Source: Daedaleopsis sinensis (taxonomy: Eukaryota; Basidiomycota; Agaricomycetes; Polyporales; Polyporaceae). Taken from it: a DNA stretch of 64,000 nt. A program made the position numbers and the translations under genes. Under the pieces are notes generated by a model. That model ran no database searches, was not told the DNA's origin, and was given only the letters and a program-made list of their open reading frames with translations. The stretch spans positions 2,356,001 through 2,420,000 of the forward strand of contig CM066303.1 of NCBI GenBank assembly GCA_033807695.1. The letters run 5' to 3'. This document shows positions 47,163-59,710 of this stretch, in pieces; position 1 is the stretch's first letter; each line of letters starts with the position of its first letter.

Positions 47163-48836
47163 CTACCGCCTCGCACGCTTGACTCTACTCTTCGGGAACT
47201 CAAGCGGGATCTTGAGAACTGCGCGCTTCGTCTCCGCCGCAGCGTCGGGCAGACCACGCTCCTTCAGTTCGGTGAATGTGAGCTTCTTGATCGTGCAACC
47301 TGCAGCCGGCGCACGTCAGTGGTCGACATTTAAACATCATAAGTGTCAGTTGCCCCTACCGAGCGACTTAAATAGATCGTTCACTCTGGCAAAAGCAGGT
47401 CAGACGTCTGAACGGCAACCTGGACGAGGGGGACGATCGGTGCCCACCTTTTTGGAGGCATGCTCAAGTCATGCGCGATGGACTCGGTGTCTGACGCGTA
47501 GTCCTCTATGCGGAGACAGAGCGCGAACATGTACGCCAGCAGCATCGTCTCTGTCTGGGGCGTCATCTTTACTCTGTTACACGGTGCGTCAGATGAAGCG
47601 CAGGAACACGACATCATTGACATACTTGTTCGTTGCGCGCTCCTTCTCGGTGAACCGAGAGATGAGGCCGTCGACCACAATAGGAGGGACACCTTGAAGC
47701 CGGTGTTGAAGGGCGTCCTTGTCATCGACGCTGCGCGAATTCTTGAGGAATCCCATCATGGTCGAGATGTAGTACAACACTCTCCTGCAAGTAGAGTCTT
47801 GTAAACGACATGGTCACGGGGAGGATGAACACACGTACAGATCGGTCTTGTTGGGTTTTGGCGCAGAATATATGAGCCGGAGCTGTAGCTTCACCCAATC
47901 AGATCGGTTGAAAGGTAACAGTCGGTAGCGATCTTCGTGAGTTTTCGCGGACTTGAACGCATTGGTAGGGAGTGCATTGAGCTCTGCTTCCGGTATGATG
48001 TCGTTCAACGCGTAAACATCTTGGGGACGTTCAGCGTCCGCGTTGTACGAAGGAACGAGTCGACTGCTGTCCGCGGTCGCCTTCGCCTCCTCTGTGTATG
48101 ACAGTCAGTGCTGATCACACAGTGGACCAAAAGCACAAACGGAACGCACCTGCGGTTGGAAGGGTATCGGTGTTCTGCATGATCGTGTCCTGCAGATGAC
48201 CAGCGACGGCCTTCATAGCATCGATGTCCACCTTGTTCCTCTCTCGCGCACGGATAGCGGCCTTGGCTTTCTTCGTACCAAACGCTTCTCCGAGGTTATT
48301 TCGGAGCTCCATGCGCTCCTCTGAGGAAACCTCGATGGGTTTTAGGTTTTTGAGCGCCTTGACTTGGCGCGCGAGGACGTGCAGAGGGACGGGTCGAATT
48401 GTGGTGGTGTTCGTGCGTTTGTCATGTACGCCGACCATGTAACTTCGAAAAATGGTCAAGAGGGTTCGAATGCGGATCCAAGGGGACATACCTGCAGCCT
48501 GTCGAAGACAGTGGACCAGAGTCTGCGGTGAAGAACTCGACCGTCTCCGTCTCGCCCGCAACAACTGTTGGCTGGGACTCAAACGGCGCGTTCTTGTCTC
48601 TCCCTTTCTGCCCATAGCACTGGAAAGAAGTTGACTGTGCTGGTGCCAATGATGGAAAGCTAACTACAAAGACATGCACGTAGGTCCTTCCGGTTCTCCG
48701 GATATGCAAAATTGTGTAACTGCTCACCGAGAACCGGGCCAACCTGGTTTGCAGGTTGGCTGCTCAACTTCAGCGTGGCCTTCTCCGCATCCTCCGCGCC
48801 GCGTTTTCTCTTCTTGCCGATGGTCGAGGAAGACAT
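47163..48836 (-). CDS. RPA49: RNA polymerase I subunit A49
   Basis: Nucleolar Pol I subunit of the A49-A34.5 (TFIIF/TFIIE-like) subcomplex. The start at 48834-48836 gives MSSSTIGKKRKRGAEDAEKA. The N-terminal dimerisation part includes ESQPTVVAGETETVEFFTAD, YMVGVHDKRTNTTTIRPVPL and VKALKNLKPIEVSSEERMEL, then LGEAFGTKKAKAAIRARERN. The linker and C-terminal tandem winged-helix part includes YALNDIIPEAELNALP, DRYRLLPFNRSDWVKLQLRL, LYYISTMMGFLKNSRSVDDK and GLISRFTEKERATNK. A GTATGT..TAACAG intron then leads to VKMTPQTETMLLAYMFALCL, DYASDTESIAHDLSMPPKR and KKLTFTELKERGLPDAAAE. It ends SRVKRARR, stop TAG at 47163-47165. Recognisable from end to end, with about six introns. Confidence 0.9.
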
Positions 48837-49173
48837 GGCGACCGGGAGGACGAGGGCAGCGAGTGGATCCGGGTCGTGGTCGGGTACAAGCAATTATGGG
48901 CGTCTATGCTGTCCGTTCTTTGGACCTGGACGACAACCTCTGGCTCCTCCGTCTCGGCCTTCTGCTTCCGTCTTTTCTCCTGACTCGGGCTCGGAGCTGC
49001 TTTCTATCGTTCTGCTTGCTTTCGCACATCTGCTCTACCACGTAACTTATTCACCGCGAAAGCCGCATATTTGGTCGCCTCCCGGCCGGCCCTCAGGACC
49101 GCTAACAGCCCAAGTACCGCAGGTCATACTATCGACCGCCGTGATAATTGCACTTGGAAACTAGACATAGGAC
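48837..49173. promoter_or_regulatory. bidirectional promoter RPA49 / SET2
   Basis: 337 bp separate the start codons of two divergently transcribed nuclear housekeeping genes. No clear TATA box; several CT-rich tracts (for example near 48950-48975). Shared control is plausible but inferred from layout only. Confidence 0.6.
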
Positions 49174-52100
49174 ATGTCCACTATGACCGAGATCAAGTCT
49201 GAAGCTCCCTGCTCAGCTGCTCTGCTCTTCGCGTCAGACGCTGTCCTGGCCGAATCTCTGGATTTCGGGATGGCCAAGGACGAGGAGATGGCAGACTCCT
49301 CTAGTTCTCCCACCATCAAGGAAGACAGCCTCGGGCCAAGCATGTCACGGAGCACATCTGTAGAGGTTAAGATGGACGACACATCCCACAAGTCTACCCC
49401 GTCCGCCACCCCGGCACCATCGACAAAGTCCAAGGGCAGACCGCCTAAGGCTCCCCCACAGCTCATAGGACACTTACCTGTGGCGACTGAGGATGCCATG
49501 AAGACTTTCACGGAGATTCCTGGCAACCACTACCAGTACGGTACACTTGGGAAGTCGAGAGAGGCACTGGAGAGCATGACGTGTGATTGCCAGTATGACC
49601 CAGGTGAGTCGGCCCATTCCCTCCTCTAGTCCTCCTATCCTGTTGTATTGTCGAGCATTTCCATAAGCCCTCCTCATCTCCGGACCTACCTATTCCCTCC
49701 ATACATATGCTCGCTACGACACATCTAGACGGGCCAACGTCGTTATTGTGACACACCCGTTGGTTCGCACGCGGCTGCAAGGCGTGCGGCTAAAATAGTA
49801 GTAGCAACAGGGTTGCAGGTAGTCAGCCGTCTGATTGCATACCACCGAGTCCTCTCGCTCAGGATGAAGTTAAGAATGGTCTACAACTGGCTGTAGACCG
49901 GTTTGGACCCGCTTTCCACTTGCTCCCCTTCGCGTATCCCCTCCGTTCAGGAACACTTAGCTCACCAGCCTTGTCGGTCTTCATCTTACAGACGAGGACG
50001 ATCCCGATGACGCCTGTGGCCATAACTCGGACTGCATTAACAGGCTGACGCAGGTTGAGTGTCTACCGGAAGATTGTAGGTGTAAGCGATATTGTCGGAA
50101 CCAGCGGTGAGTCTCTAGTCCCCTAGTTAGAAGCGATTGAGTTGACCCTCGGTACATATAGCTTCCAGCAGAAACAATATGCCCCAATTGAGATCGTGAA
50201 GACTGAGATGAAGGGTTTCGGCCTCCGAGCTGCAGCCGATCTACACAAGTGCGTTATCTACAACGCGACTTGTGCAACATCGCTTGACAAATCCAAATTT
50301 CCAGGGATGCTTTCATATACGAGTACGTGGGTGATGTTGTTAGCCAACCCTCGTTCCTCAAGCGTATGCGGCAATATGCGGAGGAAGGCATCAAGCATTT
50401 CTACTTCATGATGCTGCAGAAAGACGAGGTGTGTAGTCAAGTCTACGGGCCCATGATCCCATGTTGAAGCGCTCCTTCAGTTCATCGATGCGACGAAGCG
50501 GGGTGGGATTGGTCGGTTCGCGAACCACAGCTGCAATCCCAACTGTTATGTGGCGAAATGGACCGTTGGCGAACACGTCCGTATGGGCATTTTCGCCCAC
50601 CGCGCGATCAAGAAGGACGAGGAGCTAACCTTCAACTACAACGTCGACCGTTATGGGTAAGATTATGCCACTCTTATCACAGATGTCAACCTTACCCGGC
50701 GGCATATATTCCAGCCACGATGCACAGATTTGCTATTGCGGCGAGCCTAATTGTGTAGGCTTCATCGGTGGCAAGACGCAGACAGATCTGGCGGCCATGG
50801 ACGACTTGTACCTCGATGGTGAGTTCGCAGTAATCCGCGAGATTCGCATGATCTTGATGTTCTGTATAGCTCTTGGTATCACTGAAGAGGTCGAAATGTT
50901 CGGTCTGAAGGGAAGTAAGAGGAAGAAGGGGAAGAAGCTGGATGAGGATTTCATCGTACGTGTTTGCTGTTTGACCTTGTGGTCATGAACTTACACGTCT
51001 CTACGTAGCCCGACCTCAAGCCGCTCACTCTCAAAGAGGTGCCAAAAGTCGTGCAGGCCATGCGTCAGACGCAGAGCAGGAAGGTCTTGGTGAAGCTTTT
51101 GATGCGTATCCAGGTGAGAGATTCTGTTAGTCCTGTAAAAGAACGGCTGCTCAAGTTTTTACACAGTTGACCGGGGATCTGTCTGCATTGAGACAAATCA
51201 TGCGATTGCGTGGGTTCAGCGTAATGACCAATGTGCTCGAGGACTACGACCAGGACATCGAGGTCAGGACATTGGTGAGTAATATTCAGCCATTCAGTTC
51301 TTCTAGTGGACCAATGTCTCTCCGCAGGCCTTGCAATGTATGGCGACGTGGCCCTTGATCCAGCGCAACAAAGTCGAAGACTCGAAAGTCACTGTCCCTG
51401 TGCAGCAGTGTGCAGAATGTGACAATGAGGGACTCGCTACCCTGGCGAAGAAGCTGCTGGCGCAGTGGGAGACCCTCGAATATGCGTACCGGATACCGAA
51501 ACGCATCAAGGGTGTACGTGTATATGGTCTACTGCTTCTACTGAGCAAGTCGCTTATCCATCCTCATCAAGGACAACGACGATCGAATAAATGAGCCCAT
51601 CCTCATTCGTTATGATGAGGATGAGCGACCTTCAAAACGATCTCGCTCCGAGGACGACTTTCCCAAATGGGTACCTCCAACAGAACGCATCGCTCGACCC
51701 AAGACTCCACCGCCCCTCGAGTCAACCGTCGTCTCCTGGCCTGTTGCGCAGTATGAGAAGACGATGGCGCACAGGGCCGCTGAGGTGCAGCGACAGAAAG
51801 ACATCGCGTCGATCATCGCTGCCGCGGCCAAAGCGGCGGAGGAAGCAGCCAAATCCAGGCCGCCACCACCCGAGCCACAGCTCAAACAGCCCAAACAGCC
51901 CAAACAATCGTCAAGTACGAGCCATCGGTCGCATCGGAAGAAGTCGAGTTCGTCGAAACACAAGAAGCTATCGAAGGAAGAGAAGGAGGCTCTTAAGGAG
52001 AAGCGGTTGCTGAAGCTCATTGGCGCGGTCGTGGTCAAGTGCATGTCCAAGTACAAGGACCAGATGGACCACGACTCGTTCAAGAAGTACGCTAAGGAGG

Positions 52101-52676
52101 TGTGTTCGTTCTCGCTCGTCGTGACTCCGTCGCAGACGCTCACTCGTCCCGGCTCTATAGCTGACGCACGTCGTCGCCGAGAAGGAGAAGAAGTCGACGA
52201 GTTACAAGGAGGGCAAGCTCGACGCGCTTTCGGACGAGAAGACCACCAAGATCAAGAAGTTCGCGAAGGAGTACATCGCGAAAGTCTTGCACAAGCTCGA
52301 CAAATCCGGCAAGCGTCGGAAGCCGTCCTCCCACGCTGCCTCGTCTTCAACACCGAACGGCCGCGCGGACGACGACGTCGAGGTCTCCGCGGCGACAGTG
52401 GCAGAGGTCATGGATCTCGATGAGCAGTCTGACGACGACGACGAGAGCGACGACGAGGATGGCCACCGCCCCTCTGACGACCGGAATGGTGGGCCGTCCG
52501 GATCAGGTACGCCAGAAGACGGTGCGGCGTCAGGGCAGACCTCGCCCACTCTGGTATCGTCCTCGTCGAAACCAACGATGCGACATAAGTCGTCACTCGC
52601 GTTCGACCTGGATACGACATTATACGGCGACATCTACGAGGACGCACCTGCAGTAGACGTCGTCATGCGAGGTTGA
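49174..52676 (+). CDS. SET2: SET2 histone H3 lysine-36 methyltransferase
   Basis: Chromatin methyltransferase that travels with elongating RNA polymerase II. After ~130 disordered residues comes the AWS zinc region ([37 protein letters not shown]; the junction spans a ~390-nt intron). The SET domain follows: [84 protein letters not shown]. Post-SET is [15 protein letters not shown] helical region ([38 protein letters not shown]) matches the LW/TFIIS-N-like part. Near the C-terminus [17 protein letters not shown] joined to [12 protein letters not shown] and [13 protein letters not shown] is the SRI domain that binds the phosphorylated Rpb1 tail. Stop at 52674-52676. I do not see the WW domain usual between LW and SRI. 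Confidence 0.92.
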
Positions 52677-53246
52677 TACATGCTATACCCATGTGGTCAC
52701 GATGCCCATGTTGTGTGCTCCTTCGTGGACGGTGTGGGGCCTGTTGATTTACTTATTCACTGTAAGGTAAAGCATCTTAGTTTCGCGTACCAAGGGTACG
52801 CCCGATATCACATGCTTCTGTGGCCTGGGACCAACGGCCCGTTGTGTCCGCGAGTAAGTCCTATCATCCCCTCGAAGAGTAGTCAAATGACTGGTTACAG
52901 GAGCTTCCTATCGAGAGAAGGACGCTCCCTCCTGCCCACCGCGGCGCGGTGAGGCCATGTTGTGGATATAATCGCCGGAGCTATGTCGGCATCATTTCTT
53001 CGAAGGTCGCCGGCGATATATGAGTGCGAAACCTGGGGCTCGTTGTAGCAAGTCGTGGCGCCTGGACGGAAAGGCAGGTTCCGTATCGCCGCTCCTATAT
53101 ATATTCACAGCCTTGCTCTCACACCCGTATCAATCAAGTAGACAGCCATCTCCTCGCAAACATTGTGAGCAGATTGCATCGCATCGCAGTTATAGACTAA
53201 CCTCATCCCCTCAAGAGTCTCTTCTCGCAATCCAACGGGCACCGAG
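52677..53246. other. intergenic, promoter of F-box gene 1
   Basis: About 570 bp. TATATATA at 53096-53103 lies 144 bp upstream of the F-box start and is the likely TATA element. No gene seen. Confidence 0.5.
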
Positions 53247-54541
53247 ATGCTTGTTCTACCTATCGAGCTCCTTCTCATCATCGTAGAGGAGGCCCAGTAT
53301 GACGACCTCGTGCCTCGATACAAATGGCTCAAAGCTTTCTCCTTGGTCTGCCGCGCCTGGCGCGCCCACGCACAGCGTCTGCTGTACGCCCACGTAGTCC
53401 TTCCGAAAGGGGCGAACCACTGCAAGGCATTCAAGAAGTCGATGGCAGCATTGAAGGCGTGCGATCCTAACTATGCGGCGCGTCTGGGTGCGTCCGTACA
53501 GACGTTGAAGATGACGATGGACCACCAAGAGATCTACGCAGACATCCTGGACTTGTGCCCCAACCTTCAAGAGCTGCATGCTATCCTCCACCACGCGTCC
53601 TTCCGCCCCGAGGTCCTGAGGAGGCTTGCGCATGCCCCGAAGATACGTACGCTGCGCGTGCGATCGGACCATCCCAGGCCGCTCTTCCAGCTCCTTCCCC
53701 TCTTCCCTACTGTGGAGTACCTGGAGATTGACTGCAATGCGACATTAGACCCTCGCGAATTTGATGGCATCGCTCCATTATCATGGGGTCTCCGAGAGCT
53801 GCGCTACAGTAATCTCCGCGACTCGTCGCACGAATTCCTCGAATGGCTCCTTCCTACCTCCGTGCACGGAACGCTCAGCATCACCCACACAGGCTGTCCC
53901 TTCCTCGGCCTCTCGACTCTTCAGCGTGTCGGAGTCTCGTCCGCTCTGCGCTCGCTTTCCATCTGGAGCCTGCAAGCGACAGACGACCTATCCATCTTCC
54001 CAAACCTCCGAGAGTTCGCTGTCGCCTATTCGACACCCCATCTTCCCTCCGCCATTCGGAAACTCCCTACTGGAGTGGTGCATTTCATGCTCGACGCGAT
54101 GCGAAGAGAGGATTGTGTTGCGGTAGCGGACGGGCTCGTTGATTACCAGAAACGCTCACATGGGTCCCTGCGCGTCCTGAGTTACAACTCTCGACGCGAA
54201 GCCTCACTAGACCCATTGGTCGGCGCCAAGATCTTCTACGGTTTCTGCGACGAGTGGAATGTAGAGTTCCGATTTACGGACCCGCACTACGGGTCCTACC
54301 TTGGAGAGGTGCGTACAGTATGCTAACCCGCACCCCGAGCCAGCTGATAGTTGCATGCATGCAGGATGGCCCTCTGGGGCAAGACATCGCCTTCCCTCGT
54401 CCGATCCCTCTGTCATCTCGTCGGCCAGTACTACTAGCCGAGACGGGATTCCCGTGGACCAGCAGACGCGAACATCTTGCCCGACGGTTCGTTCGTCACG
54501 CCGGAAGAGCTCTAAAAGTGCCATTTCACCAACGGCATTGA
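53247..54541 (+). CDS. F-box-like / LRR-type protein (tandem copy 1)
   Basis: Probable substrate adaptor of an SCF ubiquitin ligase. The start gives the F-box-like helix set MLVLPIELLLIIVEEAQYDD, then RYKWLKAFSLVCRAWRAHAQ and RLLYAHVVL. Irregular leucine-rich repeats follow (LDLCPNLQELHAIL, KIRTLRVRSDHPRPLFQLLP, FPTVEYLEIDC, LRELRYSNL, LRSLSIWSL, FPNLREFAV). After ...YGSYLGE a GTGCGT..ATGCAG intron leads to a short second exon (DGPLGQDIAFPRPIPLSSRR ... LKVPFHQRH), stop at 54541. About 420 residues. It shares length, intron position and most motifs with the gene at 55214. Confidence 0.82.
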
Positions 54542-55213
54542 CAGTTTGCGGCTGCGAGAACGGTTCAGGGAGGTATATGAAGTTAGTGAACCATCGCGGA
54601 GCCTGGTCAGAGACGAACTGACAGCCTACTTCAGTCTTCAGCCGTTCTATCCCCCAAGCCAGGCCATTGTCGGTTAAGCTTGTATGACGCGGCTGCCAGT
54701 GGAAGTATCATGGCGACGTACAGTTGGTAGATGTGCAAGGCGATTAGTACTGATATTTCTTTGTGAAACGATCAACTTGGCTTATTACCAGAATATCTGT
54801 ACGACCTACTCAGGTGGAGATGTCGAAACCTTCGAATGCTACGTAGATAGCTGTGGTCCTGTCAATACGAATATGACCTTGTCCCCGGTCCGAGTCCGAG
54901 TCGGCATTGAATCGCCGGTACTAATTGTACGACGGTAGCGCGCGTCCATACTCTAGGTGACGTGGGACTGTTTGGTGACCTAACTACCATCTGCCGCAAG
55001 TTAGCTATAAGTATGTCTTGCTTCCCGTCTCCGTCAACAGCCTCAAGCCCCGACTACTTCGACCTTGTACGAGCTCGTAGTCTTGTTCTCCAAATTGGCT
55101 GCAGTGAGTGCCATTAGTGATAGTACATACTAGTACTAGCGCTCGTAATACACTCTTGAAGCTGACTACGCCGCTAGCTACAGACCTCTAGGCTAGTAAC
55201 GACGAACAACACC
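54542..55213. other. intergenic between the two F-box paralogues
   Basis: About 670 bp, no gene. TACTAGTACTAG at 55127-55138 resembles palindromic stretches near 3240 and 39730. Confidence 0.5.
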
Positions 55214-56591
55214 ATGTCCTCTCTCATATTGCAACGCAGCCGACGCAGAACACAGAATGATCAAGTGGTAGTTCTGCCAGTAGAACTGTTCTTCGTCATC
55301 ATCGACGAGGCTGCATACGACGACCTCATTCCGCGATACAAGTGGCTCAAAAGTTACTCCCTCGTCTGCCGCGCCTGGAGAGGCCACGCGCAGCAACTTC
55401 TGTTCTCTCACGTCGCGCTCCTCCGGGGTGCCGATCAATGTAAGGCATTCAAGACGGCCATGGCCTTGGCGCAGGCTCGCGACTCCGAGCACGGAGCCCT
55501 CCTCGCCGCGTCCGTGCGCACGCTAGGAATGGTGATGGACCACCAAGAGATCTACACCGACGTCTTGAATCTATGCACCAACCTCCGCGAAGTACATCTC
55601 ACACTCTACCACGCATGCTTTCGGCCAGAGGTACTCAAAGGCTTCGGAAGTGTACCCAGAGTACAGGCGCTGCGCATACGGTCCCATCACGCCCTCCCCC
55701 TATTCCAATTACTCGGCCTCTTTCCATCCGTGGAGTACTTGGAGGTAGACTGCAGTAATCTGCGGGACCACCTAGAGTTTCCTGACTCACCTCTATCCTG
55801 GAGACTTCGTGAACTCCGGTATCGTCACTTCGGTCGCATGGCGGACGCGTTTGTCGAGTGGGCCCTGTCGGGACCGGCGCGCGAGAGCATTGAAATCCTG
55901 CACATCAATTGTCCGACATTCGACCCAACCCTACTTGAACGTCTTGGGGTTGCCCCCAGACTACGCTCTCTTTCAATTCCCCATACTCGCGATTTGTCCA
56001 TCTTCCACAAGCTCCAAGAGCTCGTGCTCAGGCATCCCGAATCGTCCCCCTTTGCGCTTGATCACCTACCTCCCGGCGTGATGCACATTCTACTGGAGGC
56101 GATGGATAGGGAAGTATGCACGAGCATCGTAGCTAGACTCGTTGCATATCAAGAGAGGTCGCATAATGCTCTGCGCGTCCTGACCTACACCCGCCGAAGT
56201 AACGGGAGTTTTGATTCGCTACTCGATGCGAATATGCTCTACGACTTTTGCGCTGAACACCATGTGGAGTTCCGCCTGATGATCCCACCATATGGACACT
56301 ATGCTGGAGAGGTGAGTCACTGTACTAGCATGTATTGCTATGATCATCATATTCAGCTCACATACATTCTCTTCATATCAGCGTGAACCTCTCGGCGAGA
56401 GTCCGAGCACCTTTCCTCGACCTCTTTTTATCTCGGCTAGACGGCCAACACTCTCAGAGAGAATGCTTTCATGGAGGCTCGCGGGACGAACACCGCCGAC
56501 ACTCGCACGACGAATCGTCAATACTGCTGGACAAATTGGAAGGGCGTTTGGAAACACTGGTATTCCCCCGGTGGCACTGGCTAGACCTTGA
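55214..56591 (+). CDS. F-box-like / LRR-type protein (tandem copy 2)
   Basis: Paralogue of 53247-54541 in the same orientation. MSSLILQRSRRRTQNDQVVV precedes the F-box LPVELFFVIIDEAAYDDLIP-RYKWLKSYSLVCRAWRGHA. Repeats include LNLCTNLREVHLTLYHACFR, FPSVEYLEVDC, LRELRYRHF and LRSLSIPHTRDLSIFHKLQE. MVMDHQEIYTDVL aligns with MTMDHQEIYADIL of copy 1. The intron after HYAGE (GTGAGT..ATCAG) lies at the same point as in copy 1, and the second exon starts REPLGESPSTFPRPLFISAR, stop at 56591. It has about 17 extra residues at the N-terminus. The substrate it would recruit is unknown. Confidence 0.82.
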
Positions 56592-57541
56592 CATACAGAT
56601 CGAACTTCTGAACCTTCAAATTCGACACCTCGTGGTCCTCATGCTATCACTTTCCGGGTAATATAACACCGTGTGTTCAACTCCTAGTGCTCAGATACAG
56701 GCAGTCCCCTGCGCCGGTGGTACACTGCCCTCAATAGCCCAGATTAGCGAAGTCGAAGGTCTCCTACCGCTCTATCGCTTTAGTCATGATGGTGGGAGGC
56801 AAGTTGCGTATTCAGCTCCACTCTTCTGCCCAAGATCTTGTTGCTCCGACGACTCCACAGTGTGGGGTGTCACACGCTGAAAGAAAGTTTTCAGTTGAAC
56901 GAGTCAAGTTGTGGAATATTCTCATCTCCTCCCAAAGTAGCGGAATGGCTATTGGCTGTCAAGACAGTTATCGGCGCGACTTGCAGGGGTCGCCATCCTC
57001 GCTCTCTCATAGTCACAGTCTTCGAGCAACGAAGCCTGAACTCGACCACATGGGCGCATATCAACACCACGAAACACGAACGCGGCGCTTGGTCTTGTGG
57101 GTGATATCGGACGTAGCGCGGAAAGTTTGAGCCGCCACTCATGTGCGTGTAGCAGTCCGCGACTTGACACAGCGCCGCCTTCTACAGGTTAACTATAGTT
57201 ATCTGCCACCGCAGCAATCAAGTAGTCGCGGTGCCTCCGCCAGTACCGCAGCGTCTCGGAGAGGCACCTTACTCTCTTGACCGTTAAGGAGAAGTCTCGT
57301 TTACAGTTTGACTGACAGGATCAGTGATGAAAGCGTCTACAAGGAACAAAACACGCCGACACTGCATTCCCACTGGCTTCCATGCGCCCTCGCAAGAACC
57401 TGATCCATATCATACCGCCCAAGATGGCCCGAGTACATATACCCCATCTACCATCCGGTGAAGCCCACGAGTGGATCGTCTCTTTTTTTCCTTCTCAGTA
57501 GCCTTCCTGACGACCTCTCAGGCGTTATAAACTCGACAGAG
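56592..57541. other. intergenic between F-box copy 2 and DUF6534 copy 3
   Basis: About 950 bp without a recognisable gene. TATAAA at 57526-57531 is only 11 nt from the ATG at 57542, too close to act as its TATA box; CATATA near 57434 is better placed. Confidence 0.45.
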
Positions 57542-59710
57542 ATGAACAACCCACTCGCGGCCAGTGCGGAGACACAATATCTGACGAAAATTCTCATTCG
57601 GACCACCGGTGCTCTCTTCATGGCCGCATTCTTCAGCACTATGTACGTTGTTGCTGTCGTAGTCTGTGTATCTTGTTTCTCACTCTGCGCCACAGGCTAT
57701 ATGGACTGTTGCTTCACCAAGCATACCGATACTTTCGTCTTCACGGGCAGGATGTCATGTTCATCAAATCACTCGTGCGTGAACATGCCAAAGTATACTT
57801 TGTGTCTACGCTTGGAGCTCATTTCATCATTGTTCTTTCAGGTTGTCATTGTCGTGTAAGTATTTACTTGCATCACACGGTGACCTCGAGCTCAACTGCA
57901 GAGACAGTATCGTGGAAACTGTGTATACCGTCTGCAACATTCGTTACTGGTACAGCCATCATCGCGAACTAGTCCGACTCCGACTAACGCGAATGTAGCT
58001 ACTTCGACTTTGTTACCAAATATGGGACAATGGAGCCTTTCGTGCACATCGAATGGTAAGCTTGATTTGGTCAAGAACTTCGCAACCGTGATTGACTTCC
58101 ACGCAGGTCCGGTAATGTGAGCATGAACTTTCGTTCGGACTCAACACTGCATGATGCTCATCCACTCGTTATTGTGGTAGCTTCTACCGGTCATCGGGGT
58201 GAGTGCCTTTCAGAGCTTTTGGACGACGAACCTGTCTGTTGAAGAGTTACACAGATATTTACTTCATTCGTAACCCATATGTATGTCACCTGGTTTTAGA
58301 GACGAGAGCGTCACTGATCGAACATATCAATCCAGTTTCTTCATCCGACGGGTCTCTCTGGGTAGGACTTGACGTTCATAATGGATCACATCCAACTTGA
58401 ACCTGATTATTCATCACAACTCTAGTCTCGTCACGATACAAGATCTTAGCATTTTTTGCTGTGAGTAGCTACTTCCCCAGGGTGAGGGTGCTTCTTCTGA
58501 TGTTTGATGCAGATACTGTTTCATCTCGTGCAAAACTCCTTCGGACTCGGTATAGTGCTCGCAACTTTATCACAATAATTCTGACGGTCTTGACTCTAGT
58601 CCACAGCACTGACCATACGAGGGTGAGTCTTCGTACTCAATCTCAATCACATCATAGCTCTTCCTAACCCCGATTCGTAACCAGTTTCATCACGAGTTCG
58701 CCTGAAACATATACCAGTCTGAAGGTGAGCCATCTCAGCCACCCGGCCTGTATATCAGTACAGTCTTCAATCTGACGGCCGAGCGAAAGTGGATGATCGG
58801 CACAACATTCGGTGTCGCCATATTAGCGGATTTATCTATCTCTGGTGCCTTGCTGGCCGTTATGATTCAGGGACGTTCCAGCTACAAACGGTACATTGAC
58901 ATTGCGAAGTCCTAGTATCTTCCCCGCTAAATCGGTCTGTTGATAGAAATGGTCCACGATCGCTCGTCGACATGATCACTATCTACTTCATCAACACTGG
59001 TAGGTCCTCTTACACGAGTCAAGTTGAACACGGACGTTTTCTCATGGACAAGTCGCAGGTTTGCTAGTCTTGTAAGTTTGTGATGTTCTAGTTGATCGGA
59101 GATAATTGCTGCAACTGCAATAGGCTTTTGGATATCGTCACTCTTGGCCTGGTAAGAATTCTGCTCGTTCGCACCGCTATGTCGAGTTGATGTCAGATGC
59201 TCAGGCACTCGGGCCGTCGGACAACCTGTACTGGGCAGCGGTGAACGAGGTCACAGCTAGAGGTGAGCTTCGCCGTGATTCTCCCAAAATGTACCGAGTC
59301 TAACTCGCATCAGTGTACACGAACACACTCCTCAGCGTGTGAGCATAATCATTGTTCCACACGCCCAAGGGCATGTACTGACTCTGTCCATCCGACAGGC
59401 TGAATTCACGCAAACTCCATGCTGCACAAGGCATCGAGATCTTTAATGAAGGTTCTTCGACTGGTTTGCGCACCATCGCCCGTGCAAACCGCATGGCCGC
59501 AATCGAGCGATGGAACGTCCCCGAGGTGCGCGTGTCAGCGATTCCTCATGGCTGTGGCCTCACCACCCTCGGGGGGGCTTGATACAGGAGCCAGACACGG
59601 GCCCCAAAACGATCACCATCAACGTCACGACTGAAAGAGAGGACGAAGACATGTCTCGCCAAGGAAGTCACAGGGCTTCTATGGACCTGGGTCTCTCTAA
59701 CAAGGTGTAA
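57542..59710 (+). CDS. DUF6534 multi-pass membrane protein (copy 3)
   Basis: Third member of the family in this window. The start gives MNNPLAASAETQYLTKILIR and TTGALFMAAFFSTM, then after an intron LYGLLLHQAYRYFRLHGQD and a short VVIV exon. DSIVETVYTVCNIRY and YFDFVTKYGTMEPFVHIEW follow. Later exons include TVFNLTAERKWMIGTTFGVA, GALLAVMIQGRSSYKR, RSLVDMITIYFINTG and SDNLYWAAVNEVTAR. The end is VYTNTLLS-VLNSRKLHAAQG and tail TGLRTIARANRMAAIERWNV, then EPDTGPKTITINVTTEREDE, stop at 59708-59710. Family order and the YTNTL-LNSR helix-tail junction match the other two copies. Some joins at 58.1-58.7 kb are unresolved. Confidence 0.75.

Noticed and set aside
57526..57531. TATAAA as promoter of DUF6534 copy 3
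   Set aside because: It lies 11 nt before the modelled start codon, too close for a functional TATA box.
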